A DNA stretch of 64,000 bases from Algibacter mikhailovii (GTDB taxonomy: Bacteria; Bacteroidota; Bacteroidia; Flavobacteriales; Flavobacteriaceae). The position numbers and the translations under genes are program-made. The notes below the pieces were generated by a model. That model was given only the letters and a program-made list of their open reading frames with translations, ran no database searches and was not told the origin of the DNA. The stretch covers positions 310,001 to 374,000 of the forward strand of contig NZ_BMWZ01000004.1 of assembly GCF_014651495.1 (NCBI RefSeq), read 5' to 3'. Positions 52,267 through 61,443 of this stretch are shown here, piece by piece; position 1 is the first letter of the stretch, and the number at the start of each line of letters is the position of its first letter.

Positions 52267-53196
52267 TTACCTCACTACATCATAGTAGCCCTTTTCTGGA
52301 ATTTCAATTTGGTATAACTTCCGCGATCCATTATTCAAGTGAGGTTCCCTTAACCAAGGGTTATGCAACTTAAGAATCTTATAATTAATATTGAATTTTT
52401 GAGCAAATTGAGAAAAATCTCTAACTGCAGTATCTACCTCAACTCTAAAGGTTGGCACGTTACTATATAAATCTTTATCCCTAAAATTAAAACCATAGTG
52501 TGTTGGATTGGACAAAATTTCTTTTAATGCTATAATCCTAAACAAATAACGCCCAGTCTCTTCTCCCAATAACAAGTCGTAATAACTTGAAACCTCTTGT
52601 TCTTTCAGCCGTCTAGAAATACCTGCTTTCCCTGCATTATAAGATCCAGCCGCTAATGTCCAAGATCCCAATTGCTCTTTGGCCTCTAACAAATATTTAC
52701 ATGCTACTACTGTCGCCTTTTCAAGGTTGTAGCGCTCATCAACATTTTTATTAACCTCTAAACCATTTTCTCTTCCGGTGGCCGGCATGATTTGCCAAAC
52801 TCCTCTTGCTCCTGCCGGCGAAACAGCATTGGTCAATCCGCTTTCAATGACTGCCAAATATTTAAAATCATCAGGGACACCATACTCCGCCAAAATAGGT
52901 TCTATAATTGGAAAATATTTTTTAGCCCTTTTAAACATGAGGAGGCCATTGGATTGCCAATAGGTATTAACTAACAACTCCCTATCCATACGCTCATAAA
53001 TATCAGGATTATCAAGAGGCATTGGCTCTCCGGCAAAATTCAATGCTTCGGGCATCTGAAGCGCATAAACATTATAATCATTAATAAGCTTCTTTTCAAA
53101 ATTTTCATCGGTAGGAGCATCTTGTAGTGCATAAATAAACAACGCACACAAACTTAATAACCCCACCAGCGCCAAACCACGTTCTATTATTTTCAT
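52267..53196 (-). CDS. Membrane-bound lytic murein transglycosylase (MltD/SLT type)
   Basis: This 309-residue enzyme cleaves peptidoglycan glycan strands with formation of an anhydro end. An N-terminal membrane segment or signal (about 8-24) is followed by the SLT domain, with catalytic Glu118 in VIESG and the motifs GVWQIMPATGR and AAGSYNAG. There are no LysM domains at the C-terminus, unlike classical MltD. It acts in the periplasm. It is followed 36 bases upstream, on the same strand, by an alpha/beta hydrolase gene. Confidence 0.9.
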   Translation of the reverse strand: MKIIERGLALVGLLSLCALFIYALQDAPTDENFEKKLINDYNVYALQMPEALNFAGEPMPLDNPDIYERMDRELLVNTYWQSNGLLMFKRAKKYFPIIEPILAEYGVPDDFKYLAVIESGLTNAVSPAGARGVWQIMPATGRENGLEVNKNVDERYNLEKATVVACKYLLEAKEQLGSWTLAAGSYNAGKAGISRRLKEQEVSSYYDLLLGEETGRYLFRIIALKEILSNPTHYGFNFRDKDLYSNVPTFRVEVDTAVRDFSQFAQKFNINYKILKLHNPWLREPHLNNGSRKLYQIEIPEKGYYDVVR

Positions 53197-53232
53197 GACT
53201 AAAATATTTTTTATAAAATTAGAAAAAATCCT

Positions 53233-53898
53233 CTATTTATCTAGGATTAAGGATGGTAAATTTTCGTTAAACCACTTATATTTATTAATAATCATTATAT
53301 GCGTACCACCAGGTATAATTATGCAGTTTGAAATATAACTTATTGGAAAAACAGAATCATTATCCCCGTGAATATGTACTATATCCGGATCATAATTTTC
53401 CTGATTCCAACATACCATCTCCTTTATTGCCCAACTCAAATATTTATGATCGTTAACCGAAAGATACATCTTATATAGCTCTATACGTTTTGACATGAGT
53501 TTGCCAAAGGCATATTTTTCAAAAACATCTATTTTACTGGCAAGCTGCGTAGGCACTATTTTATAAGCACCCGTCATCCTAGCCAATTTCATTTTAGATG
53601 GAAGTTCATTTTTAGTCTTAACACTGGATACAATGATAAGTTTTTTCAGGTTTAAATGTTTACTCATTTCTTGTACCAGTACACCGCCAAATGAAACACC
53701 TATTAAAACAACATGACTATGCTTTATGAGGCCAACCATTCTCAGCGCGTAGGCATTCAAGGACTCATGCTCTGTTGGCATAAGCCACTCTAAAAAATGC
53801 AGTTTAAATTGATCTTCAGGCAATTTGATATACTCAAAAATTTTAGGACTCGCGGCCATTCCCGGCATCAAATAAACATGTATTATCTGCTGAATCAT
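53233..53898 (-). CDS. Alpha/beta hydrolase
   Basis: This is a 221-residue protein of the alpha/beta-hydrolase fold. The nucleophile elbow is GVSFGG (Ser69). A probable acidic member lies in HGDNDSVFP and the catalytic His in GGTHIM near the C-terminus, so the triad looks complete. There is no signal peptide, so it is probably cytoplasmic. Substrate unknown. It may be cotranscribed with the downstream transglycosylase gene. Confidence 0.85.
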   Translation of the reverse strand: MIQQIIHVYLMPGMAASPKIFEYIKLPEDQFKLHFLEWLMPTEHESLNAYALRMVGLIKHSHVVLIGVSFGGVLVQEMSKHLNLKKLIIVSSVKTKNELPSKMKLARMTGAYKIVPTQLASKIDVFEKYAFGKLMSKRIELYKMYLSVNDHKYLSWAIKEMVCWNQENYDPDIVHIHGDNDSVFPISYISNCIIIPGGTHIMIINKYKWFNENLPSLILDK

Positions 53899-53943
53899 AA
53901 GGCATTAACAATTAAATAACATTTCATTAACAATTTTTTTTTG

Positions 53944-53951
53944 TACTTTTG
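53944..53951 (+). promoter_or_regulatory. Candidate -7 promoter element for the small GNAT gene
   Basis: TACTTTTG matches TAnnTTTG, 60 bases before the ATG at 54012. The -33 position is T-rich without a clear TTG. Confidence 0.45.
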
Positions 53952-54011
53952 CACAAAGTTAGAAAAATAGTACTCACTATTTTAAACTCCTAAGAATTAA
54001 AATAATACAAT

Positions 54012-54308
54012 ATGGTTGAAGCGGCAGAATTAATTGACAATGATTTTTTACGTCAATACGAACTTAAAGTTGATGATCAATTAGCAAAAATTGAATACTC
54101 TTTACAAGAACGAAAAATTTTTTTAACCAAATTAATCATTCCTGAAAACATTCAAGATAACGAATTTAAAAAAGAATTTCTAGCACTTGTTTTTGAACAG
54201 ATTGGGGAACGTAATTTAAGTGTAGTACCTACCAGTCCAGAAATTGCAAAATTTGTACGCAGCAACAGGAAATACAAACGTATGTTACCAGTTGGTGTAA
54301 GAATTTAA
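54012..54308 (+). CDS. Small GNAT-like N-acetyltransferase (GCN5-related, YjdJ type)
   Basis: This 98-residue protein matches the short Acetyltransf_CG type of GCN5-related acetyltransferase: LAKIEYSLQERKIFLTKLII followed by helices and VVPTSPEIAKFVRSN at the C-terminus. Such mini-GNAT proteins have about half of the full fold. Substrate unknown. It is a single-gene unit with promoter and terminator. Confidence 0.8.
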   Translation: MVEAAELIDNDFLRQYELKVDDQLAKIEYSLQERKIFLTKLIIPENIQDNEFKKEFLALVFEQIGERNLSVVPTSPEIAKFVRSNRKYKRMLPVGVRI

Positions 54309-54328
54309 ATTAAGTTATTCAACTTACT

Positions 54329-54365
54329 AAAAAAGCCGAAATTCAAGAATTTCGGCTTTTTTTTG
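54329..54365 (+). terminator. Rho-independent terminator after the GNAT gene
   Basis: AAAAAAGCCGAAATTC and its complement GAATTTCGGCTTTTTT flank a 2-base loop; the right arm runs into further T. It lies about 20 bases after the stop. Confidence 0.88.
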
Positions 54366-54548
54366 TTAAAAACAATTCCAAAATATTAGAAAAGGAAATT
54401 ATAGGACTTCGTATCAATAACAATTCAAGCAGACTTTGATAAAATTGAACCATTATATGTTAAATATAAACCATTGATTTTGTCATTATTATTTTTCTTT
54501 TGCCATTAGTTTACAAAACATTAATAGCACCCCAATAAAATTTAATTT

Positions 54549-55775
54549 ATGAAAACAACAAATAGTTTTTTGACCATATGCTTTTTTTCAATATTTATAG
54601 CGAATGGTTTCGGTCAAGTTCTACCTTTAAAAACATCCAACCCTGATGATACTTGGACGCTTCAAGAATCCTTTAGTGATGAATTTAATAGCTCTGAAAT
54701 TGATTGGACCAAATGGAGCAAAACAGCCAACTTACCTAATGTAAGTGCCTGGAAATGGAATAACGACACAAACGTGACTCCAACAATGCATGAAGGTGAG
54801 CAGGCTGCCGCCATTACTATGCGTCACAACACCGACAACATTCCTGTGAGCGGCACCTATTTTAACAGTGGTTGCCTTCAGAACGTCAGTCAACTTCCAG
54901 CTGGTTTTGTGGGTTATGTTGAGGCAAGAATTTATGGTGCAGATATTAATTCTGATTTAGCCAGTAACCTCGACAGAAGACGTGGTGTATGCCCTGCATT
55001 TTGGTTATACAGCAAATTTTATGACAGCAAACCAATTGGGGAACCTGTATATACCGAAATTGATGTTGTTGAATTACAGCAATTTGATTGGGATGCTCAA
55101 TTAGGGCAAGATTATATTACCGATGCCGAGTCAAACTTACACCTTGTTTTAAAGTCTAATTCAGGAAGACAGTGGTTTAGACCAAAGCAACCAGATGCTA
55201 GAGGTAACCAACTAAATAAATACGAATTACCTGGTGCTTTTGATCCTACCCAAGGTTGGCACACTTATGCCTGTGAAATTACCCCAACACAATTACATTT
55301 TTATGTTGACGGCATTAAGGTTGGGCGATCATTAAACAATACATATTGGAGCGAAAACCCTTTGCAAGTCATAGTATCTTTAGGCCTAAGAGTACCTTTT
55401 GTGTCCTTTAGCAACAATAGATTTCAACCGGTTAATCCCTTAACAAATGACAGAGCGAATAAAAACCTCGGAGAAATACCAACATCTATGTATTTAGATT
55501 ATATACGTGTTTGGGAAAAAGACAACACGCTAAGTGTAAAAGATGTGCAAACAGCGTTTACCATGTATCCTAATCCAACGGACGGCTTATTATACATTGA
55601 CACTAAAGAAGAGGCTAAAGTGACCATTTATAGTACAAACGGCCAACAGGTTTTTACTGCTGATAAATATTCTGCTAGTCAAAGTATCGATTTAAGCCAC
55701 CTACATGCCGGACTGTATACTGTTCAGGTTGAAAATAACAACAGAATACTCAGAGAGAAATTGATCATTAAATAG
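54549..55775 (+). CDS. Secreted GH16 glycoside hydrolase with T9SS tail
   Basis: This 408-residue secreted enzyme has a signal peptide (1-22) and a GH16 beta-jelly-roll domain (about 35-315) with the catalytic motif EIDVVE (nucleophile Glu170, Asp172, acid/base Glu175). A type A type IX secretion tail follows (about 330-408, MYPNPTDG). Sequence features (WKWNN, LGLRVPF) resemble marine GH16 enzymes acting on red-algal galactans such as agar or porphyran, but laminarin or carrageenan cannot be excluded. It stands alone, with no susC/susD pair or sulfatase nearby, so it is not part of a polysaccharide utilisation locus in this window. Confidence 0.88.
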   Translation: MKTTNSFLTICFFSIFIANGFGQVLPLKTSNPDDTWTLQESFSDEFNSSEIDWTKWSKTANLPNVSAWKWNNDTNVTPTMHEGEQAAAITMRHNTDNIPVSGTYFNSGCLQNVSQLPAGFVGYVEARIYGADINSDLASNLDRRRGVCPAFWLYSKFYDSKPIGEPVYTEIDVVELQQFDWDAQLGQDYITDAESNLHLVLKSNSGRQWFRPKQPDARGNQLNKYELPGAFDPTQGWHTYACEITPTQLHFYVDGIKVGRSLNNTYWSENPLQVIVSLGLRVPFVSFSNNRFQPVNPLTNDRANKNLGEIPTSMYLDYIRVWEKDNTLSVKDVQTAFTMYPNPTDGLLYIDTKEEAKVTIYSTNGQQVFTADKYSASQSIDLSHLHAGLYTVQVENNNRILREKLIIK

Positions 55776-55817
55776 TGATTTTGAATATTATGCCGATAAG
55801 GCATTTTTAGGAACAAC

Positions 55818-55851
55818 AAAAAAGCCAAAACACACTAGTTTTGGCTTTTTT
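55818..55851. terminator. Bidirectional terminator between GH16 gene and mtaB
   Basis: The 14-bp stem AAAAAAGCCAAAAC / GTTTTGGCTTTTTT has a 6-base loop, about 40 bases past the GH16 stop and 26 bases past the convergent mtaB stop. Confidence 0.88.
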
Positions 55852-55876
55852 CTTATACGTTATATCCGGCTACCCA

Positions 55877-57205
55877 TTAATTGGTGAGCACTTCCTTAGA
55901 AAATTCCAGTCTAACCAATCCATCATCGTCAATACCCGTAAGGTCCACAAGGTGTAATGTATTCACCAATTCTGGATCCCAAGGTGTTTTTACTTTTACA
56001 TAGTTTTCAGTAAAACCATGAATATACCCTTCCTTATTTTCACTTTCAAACAAGACAGTTCTTGATGTTCCAATTTGGCTTTCATAAAATGCCCGACGTT
56101 TTTTAACAGACAACCCCCTTAACATCTTACTTCGCTTACTTCTCACATTACCCGGAACTACACCTTCCATTTCAGCAGCTTCTGTATTATCGCGTTCAGA
56201 ATATGTAAACACATGCAAATATGAAATATCTAGCTCAGTTAAGAAATTGTAGGTCTCCAAAAAATGCTCTTCTGTTTCACCAGGAAACCCAACAATAACA
56301 TCAACCCCAATACAAGCATGGGGCATTACGTCTTTTATTTTAGATACGCGATCAACATACAATTCACGCATGTAACGTCGCTTCATCTTTTTAAGAATAC
56401 TATTGCTCCCAGATTGCAGCGGAATATGAAAATGAGGCACAAATGCCCTTGATTTTGAAACCAAATCAATAGTTTCATTTTTTAATAAATTTGGCTCTAT
56501 TGATGAAATACGCAAGCGTTCTATCCCTTCTACCTTATCCAATTCGGTAACCAAATCTAAAAACGTATGTTCGTGTTTTTTATTCCCAAATTCTCCTTTT
56601 CCATAATCACCAATATTCACCCCGGTCAAAACAATCTCCTTTATATTTTGCTTTGAAATTTCATTAGCGTTTTTCAATACATTGGCCATGGTATCACTTC
56701 TAGAAATCCCTCTAGCTAATGGAATGGTACAATAAGTACACTTATAATCGCAGCCATCTTGCACCTTCAAAAAGGCACGGGTTCTATCACCAATGGAATA
56801 TGATCCTACGTAAAAATCGGCATCTTCAATTTCACAAGAATGCACTTCGCCAAAATCGTTTTTGGTTAGGTCATTCAGGTAATCTGTTATTTTAAATTTT
56901 TCGGTGGCTCCAAGTACCAAATCCACACCATCAACATCCGCTAATTCTTGTGGCTTTAGTTGAGCATAGCACCCCACTGCAGCAACAAAAGCATTTGCGT
57001 TGGCTTTCTGGGCTTGCTTTACAATAGTCTTGAATCGTTTATCTGCATTTTCGGTCACCGAACATGTATTAATAACATAAATGTCCGCTTTTTCAGAAAA
57101 ATCTACCCGATCAAAACCTTCACTGCTAAAGCTTCGAGCAATTGTAGAGGTTTCTGAAAAATTCAGTTTACATCCTAGAGTATAAAAAGCGACTTTTTTA
57201 TTCAT
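55877..57205 (-). CDS. mtaB: tRNA t6A37 methylthiotransferase
   Basis: This 442-residue radical-SAM enzyme adds a methylthio group to N6-threonylcarbamoyladenosine at position 37 of tRNA. The N-terminal UPF0004 domain starts YTLGCKLNFSET and supplies three cysteines for one iron-sulfur cluster. The radical-SAM motif CDYKCTYC follows, and a TRAM-like region ends the protein. The opening GCKLN distinguishes MtaB from MiaB and RimO (GCxMN/GCPKN). It is divergent from the binding-protein gene at 57294, with an inverted repeat between them. Confidence 0.94.
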   Translation of the reverse strand: MNKKVAFYTLGCKLNFSETSTIARSFSSEGFDRVDFSEKADIYVINTCSVTENADKRFKTIVKQAQKANANAFVAAVGCYAQLKPQELADVDGVDLVLGATEKFKITDYLNDLTKNDFGEVHSCEIEDADFYVGSYSIGDRTRAFLKVQDGCDYKCTYCTIPLARGISRSDTMANVLKNANEISKQNIKEIVLTGVNIGDYGKGEFGNKKHEHTFLDLVTELDKVEGIERLRISSIEPNLLKNETIDLVSKSRAFVPHFHIPLQSGSNSILKKMKRRYMRELYVDRVSKIKDVMPHACIGVDVIVGFPGETEEHFLETYNFLTELDISYLHVFTYSERDNTEAAEMEGVVPGNVRSKRSKMLRGLSVKKRRAFYESQIGTSRTVLFESENKEGYIHGFTENYVKVKTPWDPELVNTLHLVDLTGIDDDGLVRLEFSKEVLTN

Positions 57206-57216
57206 TTATTATATTT

Positions 57217-57236
57217 ATTTCCATGACCATGGAAAT
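57217..57236. promoter_or_regulatory. Perfect 9-bp inverted repeat between mtaB and the binding-protein gene
   Basis: ATTTCCATG and CATGGAAAT flank AC in the 88-base divergent region. Its position, 12 bases before the mtaB ATG on the minus strand, suits an operator or an mRNA hairpin over the start region. Confidence 0.45.
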
Positions 57237-57293
57237 CTCATTATATTTACCTGCTTCCATTAAAAGTCTGCAAATTTACAACTAATAAGTTAT

Positions 57294-58913
57294 ATGATAA
57301 AAGCTAATTCAAGACAAATAATTTACTATTTATCAATTGGTTGCATATCCTTTTTGCTTTTTTCTTGCGGAAAACCAAACAAGTCAAACACCGATCATTT
57401 AGTTTTTAGATATAACGAACATGCCAACATCAACACTTTAGATCCGGCTTTCTCGAGGACATTGCAAGACAACAATGTTTCAAATCAATTGTTTAATGGC
57501 CTGGTTCAGCTTGATGATAAACTCAATATTTTGCCATGCATCGCTAAGACATGGACTATTTCTGATGATGGCCTAACCTACCAATTTCATTTGCGTAATG
57601 ATGTCTTCTTCCACCAACATGTGTTGTTCGGGAAGGACTCTACCAGAACCGTAGTAGCTAATGATTTTGAATACAGCCTAAATCGATTAAGAGATGAAAA
57701 AATCGCAGCCCCAGGGGCATGGGTTTTAAATAAAGTAGATGATTTTTATGCCATTAATGACTCCATATTTGAAATACAATTAAAACAAGCGTTTCCAGCA
57801 TTTCTCGGTTTATTAACCATGAAGTATTGTTCTGTTGTTCCTAAAGAAGTAGCTGATTTTTACGGTTCTGAATTTAGGTCGCACCCAATTGGCACTGGTC
57901 CTTTTAAATTTAAGCGCTGGGAGGAAAACATCAAATTGGTTTTCAGAAAAAACCATGCTTATTTTGAGAAAGATACGCAAGGTCAATCTCTCCCCTATTT
58001 AGAGGCCGTTGCCATAACTTTTTTACCTGACAAACAAAGTGAATTCTTGCAATTTGCTCAAGGAAATATCGATTTTTTGAACAGTTTAGACACATCATAT
58101 AAAGATGAGTTATTAACTGCGAACGGCAAACTTAGGGCGGCCTATACCTCAAGTGTCAATATAGTAAAAGGTCCCTATTTAAATACTGAGTATTTAGGGT
58201 TTTACTTGGATTCAGAAACACCAGAAATACAATCTGAATTAATACGAAAAGCTGTAAACTATGGCTTTGATAGAAAAAAAATGATTACCTATCTAAGAAA
58301 TAATATTGGTAATCCTGCCAATGGCGGCTTTATCCCTTTAGGGCTTCCAGGCCACAATAAGTCCATTGGCTATGACTATAAACCCAAAAAAGCGAAACAG
58401 CTTATTGAGCAATTTAAAAAGGAGAGTGGCATTGAAAATCCTCAAATCACTCTAGTAACCACAAGTAACTATATAAGTTTTTGCGAATTCATACAACGCG
58501 AACTTGAAAAAACAGGATTAACCATTCATGTGGATGTAATGCCTGAAGCCTCCTTACGCTCTGCCAGATCAAACGGCAAAGTAGATATGTTTAGAAGTTC
58601 ATGGGTTGCTGATTACCTAGATGCAGAAAATTACCTATCTATTTTTTACAGCAATAACTTTGCACCAAGCGGCTCTAATTACTTTCATTACAAAAACGCT
58701 CAATTTGACAGCTTATACAATAAAGCCTTTACGATAACCAATATAGACGACCGAAAAGTGCTTTACACAACAATGGACTCCTTAGTTATGACCAAGGCAC
58801 TTATGGTGCCCTTGTATTATGATGAAGTTATACGTTTTACAAGAAAAAACGTTCATGGACTCGGGGTAAACCCAATCAATCTTTTAGATCTGAAACGGGT
58901 TCAAAAAGATTAG
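57294..58913 (+). CDS. Oligopeptide-type ABC transporter substrate-binding lipoprotein
   Basis: This 539-residue lipoprotein (lipobox LLFSC) belongs to the SBP_bac_5 family with DppA and OppA: LVFRYNEHANINTLDPAFSR at the mature N-terminus, NQLFNGLVQLD and IGTGPFKFKRWEE. It should bind peptides or similar ligands outside the inner membrane. No permease or ATPase genes are adjacent, so its transporter must be encoded elsewhere. Its 3' end overlaps the convergent YhhN-like gene by 38 bases. Confidence 0.92.
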   Translation: MIKANSRQIIYYLSIGCISFLLFSCGKPNKSNTDHLVFRYNEHANINTLDPAFSRTLQDNNVSNQLFNGLVQLDDKLNILPCIAKTWTISDDGLTYQFHLRNDVFFHQHVLFGKDSTRTVVANDFEYSLNRLRDEKIAAPGAWVLNKVDDFYAINDSIFEIQLKQAFPAFLGLLTMKYCSVVPKEVADFYGSEFRSHPIGTGPFKFKRWEENIKLVFRKNHAYFEKDTQGQSLPYLEAVAITFLPDKQSEFLQFAQGNIDFLNSLDTSYKDELLTANGKLRAAYTSSVNIVKGPYLNTEYLGFYLDSETPEIQSELIRKAVNYGFDRKKMITYLRNNIGNPANGGFIPLGLPGHNKSIGYDYKPKKAKQLIEQFKKESGIENPQITLVTTSNYISFCEFIQRELEKTGLTIHVDVMPEASLRSARSNGKVDMFRSSWVADYLDAENYLSIFYSNNFAPSGSNYFHYKNAQFDSLYNKAFTITNIDDRKVLYTTMDSLVMTKALMVPLYYDEVIRFTRKNVHGLGVNPINLLDLKRVQKD

Positions 58914-59598
58914 GCTCCTGTACCTTTTTTTCTATTATCATCCCATGAACTATCAAGTAAAGGCCTGCGCCATAAAAAAGCATGATGATTAATTCCTGAA
59001 ATGGAAGATCTGTTTTAAAGGTCTTTATGACCATGACAGCTTCTGATATCATGTAAACAATGACACCAAAAAACACAAATAAATAGCTTCGTTTATCCAC
59101 AACATCTTTTCTTAAATACACAAATTGAAACAGAAGAAGTGAAATAAAGTAACTTATAATGACCGGTAAGAAAAAACCTTTTAACCCTTCATAAATAAAA
59201 CTTATTAAACCAACAGTAAAGGCAAACATAATAATAGAAAACGAAATTAATCGCTTCACTTGAAAGTCTGATTTATGTGAAAACCTAAAACTTAGAAATA
59301 ATTTTCCTAGGGTAAACATCAACAAACTGACACTAAAAAAAATAATGTTTTGGTGACTTATAATGAGTACATCACCAATAAAAAAACAAATCAAGCTAGT
59401 CATGGTCCAGCGGTACTTAGCTTGTCTTGTTTGCGTATTATTAAAATAATAGTACGCCACCAGAAGCAATAAAATGGGGGTTTTTGAGATATAACGATAG
59501 GGAAATACTGGGCAATTCAATTTGACCAGAATATCAATAATAAGCATTGAAAAAAAAAGTAATGCAAACTTTTTTTTATCTTTAAACAGACTTAACAT
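58876..59598 (-). CDS. YhhN-family (lysoplasmalogenase-like) membrane protein
   Basis: This 240-residue integral membrane protein has seven to eight predicted helices. It resembles the YhhN/TMEM86 family, whose animal members hydrolyse the vinyl-ether bond of lysoplasmalogens. The motif SLICFFIGDVLI with a conserved Asp is the likely active-site helix. Plasmalogens are not typical of aerobic Flavobacteriia, so the real substrate is open. It overlaps the end of the convergent binding-protein gene by 38 bases. Confidence 0.78.
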   Translation of the reverse strand: MLSLFKDKKKFALLFFSMLIIDILVKLNCPVFPYRYISKTPILLLLVAYYYFNNTQTRQAKYRWTMTSLICFFIGDVLIISHQNIIFFSVSLLMFTLGKLFLSFRFSHKSDFQVKRLISFSIIMFAFTVGLISFIYEGLKGFFLPVIISYFISLLLFQFVYLRKDVVDKRSYLFVFFGVIVYMISEAVMVIKTFKTDLPFQELIIMLFYGAGLYLIVHGMIIEKKVQEPNLFEPVSDLKD

Positions 59599-59761
59599 TT
59601 TATTTTTTTAGGGCGCTTAAATCATTATTCAGCACATGCCAAAATGATGATGGCTGTCAATATACAAAAATAATTGGCAAATCAAATGACAGCAATTTCT
59701 AGCTTACTTCAACGGAAGTTTGCGTTAATAAGAAGAAAAGTCCTTTTTAAGACACTAAATA

Positions 59762-60937
59762 CTACTCACGCCTATACTTCTTTGTTTCTTCAAAAACGTG
59801 TTCTAATATAACTTTGTCCTCTTCTGAAAACTCAACCTTCCGCCTATCCATAACCACTTTAGCCACTTCAAATGCTTTTTTTGTAAGGTACGTTGTAAAG
59901 CCAGAACTACCGCCCCAACTAAAACTTGGAACAAAATTTCTTGGAAAACCACTTCCAAAAATATTTGCACTCACACCAATCACTGTACCTGTATTAAACA
60001 TTGTATTAATTCCGCATTTGGAATGATCACCCATAATAAGTCCACAAAACTGCAATCCTGTTCTTGCAAAACCTTCAGTTTGGTAATCCCACAAACGCAC
60101 TTCAGCATAGTTGTTTTTTAAGTTTGAATTATTGGTATCCGCGCCTAAATTACACCATTCACCAAGCACTGAATTCCCTAAAAACCCATCATGCCCCTTA
60201 TTGGAGTACCCAAACAATACCGAATTACTCACCTCACCCCCTACTTTACTGTATGGTCCAACGGTGGTTGCGCCATAGATTTTTGCATTTAATTTCACAA
60301 CGGCATGATCACATAACGCTAAAGGTCCTCTAATGGCAGCCCCTTCCATAACCTCAGCATGCTTACCAATATAAATTGGCCCTGTACTTGCATTAAGTGT
60401 AGCAAATTCTAGTTTGGCACCTTCTTCAATAAATATATTTTCTGGCGCTATCACATTAATACTGGCGGGAATAGGCTGAGAGACTTCGTCCTTAGTTAAC
60501 AACTCAAAATCCTCTTGAATCGCTTCCTCATTTTTAGAAAAAATATCCCAAGTATTATGCACCTCAATTACCGGTTCATTACACTCAATAGCCTCGTAAG
60601 TTGCAAAATCAATATCCTCTTGACCTGCTATTGCGTAAAATGCAATAACATCCTCGTTCTTAAAAATGGCTTGATTTTCTTTTAAATCCTTAACCTTTTC
60701 TGCCAAACCAACATTTGGAAGATAAGAAGCATTAATCATGACATTTTCATCCAATTCAACCATGGGATATTTATCAGATAAATGTTCTTCTGTTACCGTA
60801 GTTGTTGTACTTCCTAAATAACGCTCCCATTTTTCCCTAATGGTCAAAATACCTATACGAATATCTGCAACAGGTCTAGTATAGGTAAAAGGCAATAAGT
60901 TATTTCGGGAAGGTCCGTCAAAAAGGATATAATTCAT
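59762..60937 (-). CDS. GlmU-like sugar nucleotidyltransferase family protein
   Basis: This is a 391-residue protein of the Bacteroidota GlmU-like family. The N-terminal part (MNYILFDGPSRNNLLPFTYT) takes the place of a nucleotidyltransferase domain but lacks the usual G-x-G-T-R-x-x-P loop. The C-terminal half is a left-handed beta-helix of hexapeptide repeats (GPIYIGKHAEVMEGAAIRGP, GPYSKVGGEV), as in acyltransferases. The likely role is in cell-envelope sugar metabolism, but the activity of either half is unproven. It lies downstream of rpmE2 on the same strand, separated by a terminator. Confidence 0.82.
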   Translation of the reverse strand: MNYILFDGPSRNNLLPFTYTRPVADIRIGILTIREKWERYLGSTTTTVTEEHLSDKYPMVELDENVMINASYLPNVGLAEKVKDLKENQAIFKNEDVIAFYAIAGQEDIDFATYEAIECNEPVIEVHNTWDIFSKNEEAIQEDFELLTKDEVSQPIPASINVIAPENIFIEEGAKLEFATLNASTGPIYIGKHAEVMEGAAIRGPLALCDHAVVKLNAKIYGATTVGPYSKVGGEVSNSVLFGYSNKGHDGFLGNSVLGEWCNLGADTNNSNLKNNYAEVRLWDYQTEGFARTGLQFCGLIMGDHSKCGINTMFNTGTVIGVSANIFGSGFPRNFVPSFSWGGSSGFTTYLTKKAFEVAKVVMDRRKVEFSEEDKVILEHVFEETKKYRRE

Positions 60938-60980
60938 ACTATGATAGAATCTGGTTCGTATTGTTTGGGTTGTAAAAATA

Positions 60981-61011
60981 AAAAAGCCTCTCTGTTCTAG
61001 AAAGGCTTTTT
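60981..61011 (-). terminator. Terminator after rpmE2
   Basis: The 9-bp stem AAAAAGCCT / AGGCTTTTT has a 13-base loop. It lies about 20 bases beyond the L31 stop on the minus strand, with a T-run in the transcript. Confidence 0.75.
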
Positions 61012-61032
61012 AAAAATTTATTTTGTGCTTGT

Positions 61033-61284
61033 TTATTTCTTAAACTTAGCATACTTAGTCTTAAACTTATCAATACGCCCAGCAGTATCTACCAACTTAG
61101 ATTTACCTGTATAATATGGGTGTGATGTTCTAGAAATCTCCATTTTTACTAATGGGTACTCAACGCCATCAACTTCAAGAGTTTCGTTAGTATCTGCAGT
61201 AGATTTTGTTAAAAACACATCATCGTTAGACATATCTTTAAACGCTACTAATCTATAATTTTCTGGATGTATACCTTTTCTCAT
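61033..61284 (-). CDS. rpmE2: 50S ribosomal protein L31, type B
   Basis: This 83-residue protein starts [17 protein letters not shown] and contains [13 protein letters not shown], the type B L31 signature. It has no cysteines, so it is the zinc-independent form. In many bacteria this form replaces a zinc-binding L31 under zinc shortage; in most Bacteroidota it is the only L31. No Zur-like site is visible upstream. A candidate -7 element lies at 61322-61329. Confidence 0.95.
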   Translation of the reverse strand: MRKGIHPENYRLVAFKDMSNDDVFLTKSTADTNETLEVDGVEYPLVKMEISRTSHPYYTGKSKLVDTAGRIDKFKTKYAKFKK

Positions 61285-61321
61285 CGCTAAATGCTTTTTA
61301 TTCTTTCCGATTTTGGAAGTG

Positions 61322-61329
61322 CAAATTTA
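61322..61329 (-). promoter_or_regulatory. Candidate -7 promoter element for rpmE2
   Basis: On the minus strand this reads TAAATTTG, a TAnnTTTG match, 37 bases upstream of the L31 start. Confidence 0.5.
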
Positions 61330-61396
61330 AATAAATTTTACAAATGCACAATACTTTTTATTATTTTTTATTTTAAATACAAATGTAACGTTTTTA

Positions 61397-61404
61397 TATC
61401 TTTG
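61397..61404 (+). promoter_or_regulatory. Candidate -7 promoter element for the DUF4199/GT2 pair
   Basis: TATCTTTG is an exact TAnnTTTG match 39 bases before the ATG at 61444. Confidence 0.5.
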
Positions 61405-61443
61405 AATACTAATTAGTCAACAACCAAAACAATCAATATTATT

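Noticed and set aside
54012-54308. A toxin-antitoxin role for the 98-residue protein
   Set aside because: There is no partner gene; the sequence fits a short GNAT protein and it sits in its own promoter-terminator unit.
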